Source: Pocillopora verrucosa (taxonomy: Eukaryota; Cnidaria; Anthozoa; Scleractinia; Pocilloporidae). From it: a stretch of DNA of 64,000 bases. Below the pieces are notes generated by a model. It was not told the origin of the DNA. It saw only the letters and a list, made by a program, of their open reading frames with translations, and did not search any database. This document shows positions 21,931 to 32,485 of this stretch, in pieces. Location: NCBI RefSeq assembly GCF_036669915.1, contig NC_089318.1:7037349-7101348 (forward strand), in the 5' to 3' direction. Positions within the stretch are counted from its first letter, which is position 1. Each line of letters opens with the position of its first letter. The position numbers and the translations under genes were made by a program.

Positions 21931-22084
21931 TTATTTGCCGGCTGGGAGGTCCGTATGGTGAAAAACTGTGACCTCGGTCTTGAAAATGCTGCCCGAGGCC
22001 TACGGCCTCGGGCAGCATTTTCAAGACCGAGGTCACAGTTTTTCACCATACGGACCGACCCTTAGCCGGTAAATAACATATTTA
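21931..22084. mobile_element. Palindromic MITE with perfect 53-bp inner arms
   Basis: 21948-22000 is the exact reverse complement of 22004-22056 around a 3-base centre (TAC). The arms run from GGTCCGTATGGTG to GCCCGAGGCC. Outside them are imperfect ends (ATATGTTATTTGCCGGCT on the left against AGCCGGTAAATAACATAT on the right). No coding potential. The type resembles foldback elements common in coral DNA. Confidence 0.85.
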
Positions 22085-23251
22085 TTGTTTTTAAACTTGA
22101 CGAAATTCTTTCCGAAAGAACCCGAATGATTTATGGACGTAAATACGGCAAGATCTTCCATAAACTGAACAATTTTTGAGTGGGTAAATGGTAGTTAAAA
22201 TAGAGGTGATGCAAATTTAAGAGAGATGCCTTAGCGAAACATTTTCATTTCCGTAACGATAAAGGTGATTTAAAAGGCTTCCAAACAAACTTTGAAACAT
22301 TATTTTTACAAGTATCTGTCACAATCTGACACCTGTCAATTAGAGAGCGCGCAAGAAAAAAAAGCGTAGGAACATTTGAAAACCAACAGAACTAGTTTGG
22401 CAAGGACTGTCACGACAATGTTTTCTTCAAAATCAGTCAATGATCTAACGGAAAGTATTATTCACTCTCATCGAACATTCATTCATGTACGAAGATTTAC
22501 CTCTGTTCATTAAGTAAACGGCGAGGAAAGTAATTGTGAGTAAATTCAATTTTTTTATTTTGAAGTTGTGAGAGTTTGCTCGTTTGTTTGCTGTAATGGC
22601 GTGTTTAATTCTGGTCTTTCCTTCACAAAAACTAAGTTCGAACGGCACACTCCAACGAGACACAAGGGAATTTAATGCGGCCTTTTCTCGAAAAATTCCT
22701 TCAATTTCTGTTGTGCAATTTACGGTACAAATGTCCAAATTGAACGGAATTGGAAAGACTCACCGGGAGCGTATATTTGTTGTAGAACTTAAATTAAAAC
22801 TTCGCTCGCTATTTCACTATGAACAAATTGCTCGAGAAAATTCAGATATTAAATGAATGAAAGTTCCATCGTTCAGTTTAACTGTAAACCCAATAACTCA
22901 CGTTTCAACTTTCTGGGTACTTTTTGTGAACGATTAAAATTAATTGCAAACGGTTTTTAGGCCGCTTGTCAACTAACGTAATGACACTATTGTTTAAACA
23001 AATTCATTCTGAAACCAATATTTTTCTGTCAACCAAAGTGATTTGATAGAGAAAAGAGAGGATTCATAAGTTATTTATCGGCTTGAGGTAGTGACCAACG
23101 TGTTTGCTTAAAAATACTGCCCAGCCGGAAACCGAGGTATATTTATGAAAAATGACGAAAGTTGGGATGTACTCGGCGACTCACGAAAGCGTTACCGTGG
23201 CCCGTGGGCAGAGATAGGAAAATACTGACCGGGTAAAGAACCAATCATAAA

Positions 23252-23296
<45 letters not shown>

Positions 23297-23299
23297 TAT

Positions 23300-23496
23300 A
23301 GCAGGTAATTTAGTGTTAACAACTGGGTTGAAAACGTAAATTAGCCACCGTAAAGAGTAAAAAAGCTGACGTTTCGAGCGTTAGCCCTTCGTCAATCGCT
23401 GTGACGAAGGGCTAACGCTCGAAACGTCAGCTTTTTTACTCTTTACGGTGGCTAATTTACGTTTTCAACCCAGTTGTTAACACTAAATTACCTGCT
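23300..23496. mobile_element. Palindromic MITE with perfect 95-bp arms
   Basis: 23300-23394 (AGCAGGTAATTTAGTG to CCCTTCGTCA) is the exact reverse complement of 23402-23496, with a 7-base loop ATCGCTG. Diverged half-copies with the same core (GCTAACGCTCGAAACGTCAG) lie at about 50862-50950 and 43380-43500. A transcript across it would fold into a near-perfect 95-bp hairpin. Confidence 0.92.
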
Positions 23497-24188
23497 AAAG
23501 AACCAATCAGATTGCAAGATTCGTTACCGTGCCCTCCCTTGGGGAACCTTGGGTCACCTTTTATACTCTAGCACCCGGTGCTGCACCATTTGCCACACCT
23601 AATTACATTAGAAGTTGTAGCATTAGTTATGTGGCTTGTAAAAATTCACCATCTTATTACTCACTGCTACAGTTATCAATATAAATTCTGCATGTGCACC
23701 TCAGAACAAGATGGCTCAATGACAATTTCTTTGCGTCCTTTTGATATTGTCTCTTTGTTACTCTGCTGCTCCTGCGATGGTCTTTTTTGAGAAGCCAAAT
23801 CTCTCCTCCTGCTCAGTTGTCTTGAAAGTGCAGACTTCATATCCTGTGTGTTATACAAAAAAAGACAACAAGATTCAGGTTTTCAAAATATTATCCCCAT
23901 CATTGCCTGAGTGACGTTCTGAGTATCTCACACAACTTGCCATTTGTGTACTTACATTATGTAAAGTTTGTAAAAAACTATAGCGTAACAGTCAAATACC
24001 TGCACTAAAGACATAAAATAACCTGGTCTCTAAAACTCAAAACAAGGATGAACTCTGAAAAATAATTAGTCAAATGTGCATTGGCCCATGACTTTGGAGT
24101 AGGATTGGCTTTTAAGGAGTGAAAGAGCTAGCATGTCAAATATTTTCAAAGATGCTGTTTTGTTTGATTCCAAATGTACAGGAACAAC

Positions 24189-25382
24189 CACAGGCGGCCC
24201 AAGCTCCAGCTGTGAGATGATTATCTTACGCAATAACGGTCATGGCGGAATTATAAGAGTTTGTATGGGAATATTTACGACCGCTCTAAGGAATAAAAAA
24301 ATACGTCAAATTCTCAAAAAAAATACCTCACCTCGCTTCCACAGCGTATTGCTTGTTATCTGACCGCTTACTTTGATGAAAAGAGCCCATTTGAGCGAGT
24401 TGTTCATTTCGAGGTTTTCAACGTACATAAGAAAATCGATCGAGAGGCTATTGTTTTATCCTAAAGTAAAAGAAATAAGTATCTACAAGGGCACTTGGCA
24501 AGAAACACATAGACGAAGTGCGAAATTTAGCGTAGCCGGCAACTAAGAATAAACTGAATACTTACATGGCTGAGCGACTTGTTCTATTGTGACTCACATT
24601 CTCGTGCGGACGAAGCGAAATAACAGTTGTGTTGTTGGCAGAATTAAAATAGGTATTTCCAGATAGAACTAAATTGAATACTGGTATAAATCCTTGCCAG
24701 GTTTTCCTCTGACTCCGAAAATAATCACACATTTGTAAACATTTCTGAAGGCGAATTCGATTGGCCCGATCGAAACAATAGCCTCTTGATCGATTTCGAC
24801 CGGAGGGGACCCGTGGTTCTAAAACAATTTATTGATAATAACTGACGGTGTGGTCCCCGGCGAGGCTCAGTTTGAAAAGGAGGTAGGGTTTCAACGGTCG
24901 TGTGTCAAGGTTGATGTGGCCGCGGGCTGTTAGAAACCTCTAAACTGGAAATTTTTGAAGCAAACTACGGCTTAGCGTCGGTTGCACGGGGAAGATTGAG
25001 TTTGTAGTGAATTGAAATGAAACTGCAGTGTGTGTGCTTGGATTCTGCGTTGGATTTGTGGCCGCCCGGTCATTTTGAGCTTGGATTTTTCGCTTCTCGG
25101 CTCAGGCGTTCGGAATGGAGTGTTCAGCCTTGGGCTTTTCTTATGTACGTTGAAAACCTCGAAATGAACAACTCGCTCAAATGGGCTCTTTTCATCAAAG
25201 TAAGCGGTCAGATAACAAGCAATACGCTGTGGAAGCGAGGTGAGGTATTTTTTTTGAGAATTTGACGTATTTTTTTATTCCTTAGAGCGGTCGTAAATAT
25301 TCCCATACAAACTCTTATAATTCCGCCATGACCGTTATTGCGTAAGATAATCATCTCACAGCTGGAGCTTGGGCCGCCTGTG
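24189..25382. mobile_element. 1.19-kb element with apparently identical 247-bp terminal inverted repeats
   Basis: 24189-24435 and 25136-25382 are reverse complements with no mismatch that I could see. They begin CACAGGCGGCCCAAGC. The element is flanked by GAACAAC (24182-24188 and 25383-25389), a 7-base candidate target duplication. A second, shorter inverted pair lies inside (about 24432-24456 and 24762-24790, around GAGGCTATTGTTT). The internal 700 bp has no recognisable transposase, so it is non-autonomous. Confidence 0.85.
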
Positions 25383-25429
25383 GAACAACAGAAATGTTTT
25401 AACCCGCAAAATTAACTAGCATCTTATGT

Positions 25430-25625
25430 CTCCTTTCTGTATCACCCCTAAATCACTCACTGAGGTCAGGTAAATAAAGGAAATGGTCAGAAACTTAAGA
25501 AGCTCTTGATTGTTAAACAAAGTCTCCTTTTAAAGCACCTTGATAAATGTATAGAGAACAGTATGGAGAATATGCATTCTGATGTTAAGGTGAAAAAGGT
25601 TGAAGGTAATAGCTACAAAACCAAG
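25430..25625. repeat. Coral-type interspersed repeat (GTATAGAGAACAGTATGGAG family), copy 1
   Basis: Contains AAGAAGCTCTTGATTGTTAAAC and TGTATAGAGAACAGTATGGAG. The same block appears, diverged, at about 48725-48915 and 58340-58510. No coding potential. It is probably a MITE, but the ends are not clear here. Confidence 0.65.
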
Positions 25626-25629
25626 AATA

Positions 25630-26166
25630 AGAATCAAGGCTAGTTATAAATGAATTACCATATCGGGTTTCACTCGTTTTACTAGCTGTTTAAGTGGCTG
25701 TCTGACCGGCTCTTTGACCTGTTTTGTAGATTTAGGAGACAGAGAACTTGAGGCTGCAACTTTCCTGGCCAAACGTGCACATCGAACATGCTGACAACCA
25801 AATATCTGTAAATTTTACAGACAGCAAGTTAAGTACAGTGCACCGTTGTTCTAAATGATTACAATGCCCCCCCCCTTCCCTCCCCCATGCAACATACAGA
25901 CTGACTGAAGGAAAGCGTGACATCAGTGGAAAAATCAACCAATACTAAGCCACCGAAAAAATAATACATTTCTCATGACTCCAATCAAAAGCACGCGGAG
26001 TGCACATTTCGATGCATCATGTACATGTATGCACTTGGATCTGAATGTTAAGGCTCCTAGTGCACACGAAAAGGAACCCTATCTAAAAGAATTACTATCT
26101 CTGTGCGAATGAGATAAAAAGCTCACTCACAATTTTTACTGGAAGCAAGTCAACTACTCGCCGTCC
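25630..26166. other. Intergenic stretch with no supportable gene
   Basis: Short open frames only. There is a C-rich run at about 25865-25885. No domain or repeat was recognised. Confidence 0.5.
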
Positions 26167-26175
26167 GTGCAAAAC

Positions 26176-29144
26176 GGTCAGCATTAGATTCCATCCACCA
26201 AAACCACCTCGGTCGAGAGGGACTGAGATGGAATATTTAATGACTTGCAAAACATAACCGAAGATTCTCCGCAAGTGATGTAGCCGAACATCCGAAGCTG
26301 TAAATCCCATGATTCTTGAGGAACAAACAGAAACAGCATAGCGAGAATTTTAAGTCGCGAACCATTGATGGTAGACATGCAGATAATTTAGGATACGTAA
26401 ATTCTGTTGATGAGGCGCTTAAACTTATTGCGGAATTTGAAACAGGATTGACGACGAAGTTTTCTTTCTTTAAAGCTGTCAAAGGTTTCGTCATGGTTTA
26501 TTTATATATATTTGATATAGCTCTTTAGCATTACAAAGCTTTGCTATCGCTATTGTGCATTCTCACTAGTTTGTCTAGTTCAAGTCCTCTGGCATGGCTT
26601 GGATGATACCACAATCGTGGAATCATTCGGGTTAATTTAATGCTTACACCTCCTTCCTCGGACAGAAGTCGCAAAATACTGGGGGAAGATGCATGAGATA
26701 TTTAAGGAGCAAAAATTCGTTTTTTACTGGTGTGCCTTTCCTAATTTGGGAAGGAAAGTGTTCAATTGCCAGCACGGCATAGATTGAACAGCTGGAGAGA
26801 AAAGGAAACGAAAAGATACAGAAGAAGTACTGTATATAATAATTTCTTTTTATCCTCAACCTTTGTGTTTCTGTCAACTATGGCTTGCTAATTTGAAAGG
26901 CCAAATACATGAATGGGTCATATGACATTGATCTCAGAATACTTTTATGACAAACGTGATAACAGTTCAATCTTGGCTAAATTGAAGATGGTTTAGAAGT
27001 TAACAATTGTAAGAACTTTTCACTAACATATGCTGCTAACAAAGGAGAAAATATATGCAATTCTGCATTTTTTGCATTCTATCAAGCAATCATATGTTTG
27101 CTCCTTATCACGCTATGACACTTCCGTTTTGTCACATTCCAAAAAATAACTTGAGAAATACACTGTCACTCATCTTACACTGTTATATTTACCTATTACA
27201 GAAGGCTGGAAACAAAGATTTTGTTTTCAAGAAAATAAGATTTCTTGTCCAAGACACAAGGAAGTTTGACTGCAAAGCACAGATAAAAATGCGAGAAATT
27301 TTATTTTTTTCAGAGAACAAGGTAGTTCTACTCATGTATAAACAGAACAAATGCGATTTAATAAATCAGATATGCGGCATGACTCCTTTTCTTCCATCCC
27401 CACTCAAAACAAGCAAACACACGTATAGAGGTTCCAGTCTGGTCTGCAAATGAAAAGGAGGAAGGTGATCACTGCAAAATTAAGCATTAGGGTTCTTATT
27501 TATAACATATTGATTATTGTACTGATACTGATATCTAGAAATTAAGGTTGCAAGTAGCAGCCAGCTGAGTTATAGTTTGAGTTTTATCAAGTCCATTACT
27601 TTGTTAAATTTAGAGTAACCTTGACTTGAGAGAGGAAAATTGAGGAGCTGTAATATACTAATCATCAATTAGGGACCACAAAGAAAAATTTATTTATAGA
27701 GACTTTTGAAGGAGAGGGGTAAGACTTGTGACAAGCTGGCAGACATACAGATAAACTTTACTGCTAAATGGGTTACAATACAAAGTGCTCAGTATTTGGA
27801 TCAGCTATGGCTCAACTTAAAGTTTGCTTTAGCTTCAAGTTTAATCCTTTGTGGTTTCCTTTCTCTGTGTTTATTTTTCAAGTTATGTACACAGAAGAAC
27901 ACAAAAATGACAAGGAATGCTTTTGAATATCAAGAGGCTGGAATAAGCAAGAAACCAAAACTGAATTTTAAACAGTACAAAGTTAATTTGATCTTCCAAT
28001 GTTATTTAATTTTAACCATAGAATTTGCTATTTAAATTTATCCCCTCCATTTTTCTGGGTATTGTGAGCAAAAACAAACAATTATCACAAAATGCATGGT
28101 ATACAATGGTTTGATTCACCAATGTGGCAAAGGCCTTTCACTGTCTATCCATAAAAAAGGAAATAGTTTGTAAACTGTAAGACATTCTGCATGTTGAGTG
28201 TATACTTATTCATCCATGTGAAATTAAAGGTTACTTGAAATAAATGTGAAAGATTTATAGGATTTTCAGACCCCTGATAACAATTACTAATGTGCTGATT
28301 TGTTGTACTTAAAGGTTATGATTTTGGCGGAAATAGTGGAAGAAATTTCTGGACCTGGAATTTTGTTGCAAATGTTTGTTTAAATCAGTTTAAGTCAGTT
28401 AAAAACTCTCCTGTTTCAAGATTACATGATTACCACACCAGAACCTTTCGTATTCTATATTATGCACCATGTTATGATTATGGTTTCAATAATAAAAGGT
28501 GCTGACTCAAGAACTTTCCAAAATATCTCTACATACAAAGAAATAGATTGTGGTTATGTACTCCAAATAGCAGGTCACATCAGCCTTCTGTAAGGAAGTA
28601 GCAGAAATTTCTGTGGTGGTTTTGGTGGATGGAGAGAAACATCCACCAAAACGACTTTATTCTATGTGTTAAGAGTTATGATAATCATTATGAACGTTTG
28701 GTCGGTCAGCAATTGTGCACCATAAAAAATAATTAGCCGGAGCACTAACTGCTAATTAGTGGTATAAATATTTTGTCTCCCTGAACATCTAACAATGGCT
28801 ATAGATAAAATTTAAAAAATATATTGTTGATGGTTTTGGTCAAAGTTTTGGTGGATGTTCCCTAATGACATCCACCAAAACTACGTAACATCTAAGCACC
28901 TTTTAAATACGTGAAATATCTGCATAAAATTGCGTAAAATGTTTTATAATACTACAATCGAACAATAAATTAATACTTACCATTTCTTTAGTAAAAAGTT
29001 TTGACGCAATTTCCCAAACAAATAATACACTTAGGTCATCGGGATAAGTCGGCATGTTGTCGTAGCTTCGTAATTTTTTTCCATCATTCCATCTCAGTCC
29101 CTCTCGACCAAGGTGGTTTTGGTGGATGGAATCTAATGCTGACC
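26176..29144 (+). mobile_element. Non-autonomous Mutator-like element, copy 2, with 9-bp target duplication
   Basis: It has the same 59-bp inverted repeats as the 8593-11848 copy (26176-26234 and 29086-29144), here flanked by GTGCAAAAC (26167-26175 and 29145-29153). The interior is collinear and highly similar to copy 1 but lacks the SINE. Both copies carry the same TGA after NCQHGID (near 26785 here), so they descend from one already defective parent. Copy 2 also lost a T in the run before GGGAAGG near 26745. The different target duplications show independent insertions. Confidence 0.9.
27202..27321 (+). pseudogene. Zinc-binding exon remnant of a MULE-type protein (copy 2)
   Basis: Collinear with 9627-9746, with the same acceptor and donor; it reads FLVQDTRKFDCKAQIKMRE. 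There is one residue difference in that segment (Ala for Thr). No linked intact gene. Confidence 0.6.
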
Positions 29145-29153
29145 GTGCAAAAC

Positions 29154-32100
29154 AGCCGCCATATTAGAAATGTATCCCAGAAATCCCTGGGTACGAACAA
29201 GGAGAACAAACTTACCCGGTCCTCTCTCGTACGAAGGGGGGTCTTTCATCAAAAGGAGAACGTGACGCTGGAGTATGGTAGGACGCAACGCCCATGCGTA
29301 ATTTCCAAAGAACCTCTTGACACCATGAAGTTTTGATTGAATGTTTTTATCAAGTGCTATTCGTATCATCCACTTGAAAAATAATTGATCAATCTTCTAT
29401 TAAAAAATTACATCAAACTGAGAAGGGGGAAAAGCTGCATAAATGTCTATGGTAACAAAATTATGACAGTCATAATGGATGTCAAAATGGACAAGTTCAC
29501 GTGTTTGTAATACCCTCTCGTGGCTCGTGGGACCAACCACGTTGAACACGTTTTTAGTGAGTAGTTACGTAATATACCTAACAACCTATTGCCTCATCAA
29601 CTTATTATCACGATTCAGGCAATTGTTATTGCTTGGGTACACGTTAGTTATCTTGTGTATAACTTATGATCAACTTTCTTTGCGAGGTACAAAGAATCCA
29701 TTAAAATTGCCCCGATCTCAAAAATGTAGCTTACCTTTGTCAGCTATTGGAGGTAATTCCACAGTCAAACTGATCCTATCGAAGCATCATTTTTTCTTTT
29801 TTACAGGTTTTCCTTTTGTGAAATTTACTCTCTTAAGATCGATTTGTCTCTCGTTTTCCTTTATTTATTTATTCATCCATTTATTTATTTATTTATTTAT
29901 TTATTTATTTCACGCCATCAGTTTGTGTTAATTCAAACTTTCTCTTTCGCCTGCTCGCACCATACCGTTGATTTAAGGGTGGTCTCCTTTCTCCCTTGTT
30001 AGGCAAGTCTTCTGTCAGCAAGATGCTTACGTCAATCACTTGCTTGGTCAAAAAGAAGACAACGCAGCACATGACTTGACTTGACCCGGGCACTTTGATC
30101 TTGCCATGTGCCAATGTTCCGGTCAAGTGATTGGCAATCACGTGACCTTTCATCATCTCGTCATCACAATTTTCAACACAGTTTCCCATCACGCATGAAA
30201 ATATACTCTGATGTTCATTCTAGCTATGGAAAACTATATATTCATATGTTGAATCACTGCGTTGAAATAGTTGGCCTGACAAACAACAAAAGAAGTCCAG
30301 TTTTAAATTACCATTTATTAATAAACGGAACTTGAAAAAACTCGTAAACCAGTGCGGTAAATCTCAATCAAACATACTCCGAAGCCTCTCTTTATCGATA
30401 AAAAAAGGATTGAATTTCACTGACAAATATAAATGTTTTGCTGTAAACTAAATTCAAACTAATGTTAGTCGTTCTTACTCATGGCAAGCTTAGGGTAATG
30501 TAATGTTGTGTAATGAATGAGTTGCCAGTAATCGGATCCCTCTGCTATGCGCAAAGGGTCCTGGGATTGCCACGGGGCAATCAACGCAAAAAAAACGAAA
30601 GGTCCAGTGTACGTTTAAAAGAAATTTGACCGGACATTGAATAATTGCATTTTAAACTGTTTCTTTGTAATGTAGGAGGTATATGTCATGAAAGTCACCT
30701 GGTTCTCAACTTTAATCAGTTTGGAAATCCCGCGTGAAAAGTCTAACAAGGTGGTCTTATAGTCATGCACCCACCTGATGCAATGAGTAATTTGGGCTCC
30801 TGATAATTCGCAAAAAGTCAAATCCCTGAAAAAATTGACAGGGGAACAATATCTTTGGACGACCAATGTATTACGTAACTGACACATTCGCAGAGTGTCG
30901 TTTTGTTTATGTTTTCAAATTTATTTATTTGTGTTTTTTTTACACACATCGTAAATTTTTTTTTAAACCAGAGAATCAAGTATTATTTTGGTCTGGAAAA
31001 ACCTGCAGTTGGCGTTCCGGTAGCTCTATTACACCAGTAGCCCTAAGGGGAAATTCGGGCCTAAATACAGCTATTAAGGGTTCTTTTCAGTACTGACCTC
31101 AGCTATTTTTGTGAGTATTTTCACGTGAAAATAGATTTCACAAATTACCTGAGGGCGTTGCATGATAACAAGCTGTGGTGTGTGGCCATCGCTAAAATAG
31201 TGTGCATTATGCTGCATTGCGAACATTAGTAAGCGTTGTGAATAGTACAGTGTACACCTTTTTGCGCGGGGGTGGGGTGAGGGGGTCCTAGCCCTACCCA
31301 GCCCAGGCAAAGCGTTCATTAGCGCTTCAACACAAATTTTTACACAAGGGAAAAAAATGTTAAAGTTTGAGTACAATACTTTTTAAGTAAAAGATACTGC
31401 ACGAGCCAAAATTGTTCATTGATAACCCCACTCTCCCGTGCCATGTACCAATGTGCAGTGTGCAGAAACACAGTTGGTAAGGCCCTCCTCCGGTGAAGGT
31501 GGCGAAATTTGATCGATGTAATCGATAAAAAGATCTATATGTGACAATTATATTAGGAAAGGAAGTTTTTCTGGCGAATGACCTCGTATAAAGAAAATTT
31601 TGCATACTGCAACAGGTTGCTTGGAAAAAAATGAGAAATTCGATAGGTAACGGCTGCGTTGGCGTACGAAGAGGCTTGACCGAAATGTGATCGAATAAGT
31701 TCGTTGATTTAACCAACGTAACGTGCCCTCTATGTGCCTGGAATATGAAACCTCCGGGTTAATTTTTTCCTCTCAATCTCAAGGATGAAGACAGAGATTT
31801 CTTGTCCATAATCAAATATCCATCAAGCGCCCGCAGACGGTTTTGTATCAATATTATGACAGGTCTCGATGCCGACATTTGCGGTACATGAGCTCTCAAT
31901 ACAAAAGCAATTAATCGGAGCGGCCGGCGTGAAAAAATTCTCGACAAAATGAATTTTAAAGAATGGTCGTGATGCATATCCAGCCTCGGGTTATAAAAAA
32001 CGATTCGATACGTTAATTGTAATTGATATGTCATGCAAATTTCGCCAAAAGGTGAGACAAGCAAACCACTTAACGCTATCGGTGCCCCTCAAGTTAGCTT

Positions 32101-32382
32101 AGAATTGCCGATTTTTCAAGTTCAATCATCCCAAGTGATATTATTCGGCTACTGGCGGCGCAATCACTCGTGAATCATGCGAGGGCGATGTGATCCAAAC
32201 AAAAGGAAATGGAAATTTCACTTCACATGCACAAACCTTGTCATTTCCTGTAGGGCCACCGAGCCGCTTAATGAGCTACTATGATTGGCTAATTTTCACT
32301 TCCGATCTCTGGAGAATAATAAAGAATGACAACCACGTGACACATGTCAATCTCCTGGCGTTGGAGGCCAAGCTTAACGAGC
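29154..32382. other. Intergenic region upstream of PTK7-B
   Basis: About 3.2 kb between the MULE derivative and the start of the duplicated block. The open frames (29479-29931, 31074-31376, 31360-31716, 31759-32064 and others) show no domain, no homology to neighbours and no splice logic that I can defend. An (ATTT)n microsatellite is at about 29860-29912. The PTK7-B promoter is expected in the right part, but I see no diagnostic element. Confidence 0.5.
29858..29912. repeat. Tetranucleotide microsatellite (TTTA)n
   Basis: Runs of TTTA interrupted once by TTCATCCA. Low complexity. Confidence 0.85.
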
Positions 32383-32485
32383 GATTGTATTTCCGAAAGG
32401 TGAAGGTCTTTATGCTAAGCAAGGAGATTTTTTCTCTCGCCAGTTTCATTGCACATTTAGTCTCGTTTGATGATCGACGAACGTC

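Larger units (their letters stand above)
20683..24188. other. Intergenic region after PTK7-A, with palindromic MITEs
   Basis: Homology to PTK7-B ends at about 20668. I see no supportable gene here. Landmarks are the palindromes at 21948-22056 and 23300-23496. The open frames around 22445-22856 and 23578-23858 have no recognisable domain. Confidence 0.6.

Noticed and set aside
24133-24363. 76-codon frame near GAACAACC
   Set aside because: It crosses the end of the 1.19-kb element and its terminal repeat. No recognisable product.
29479-29931. 150-codon open frame upstream of PTK7-B
   Set aside because: No domain, no paralog in the duplicated copy, and its end is an (ATTT)n microsatellite.
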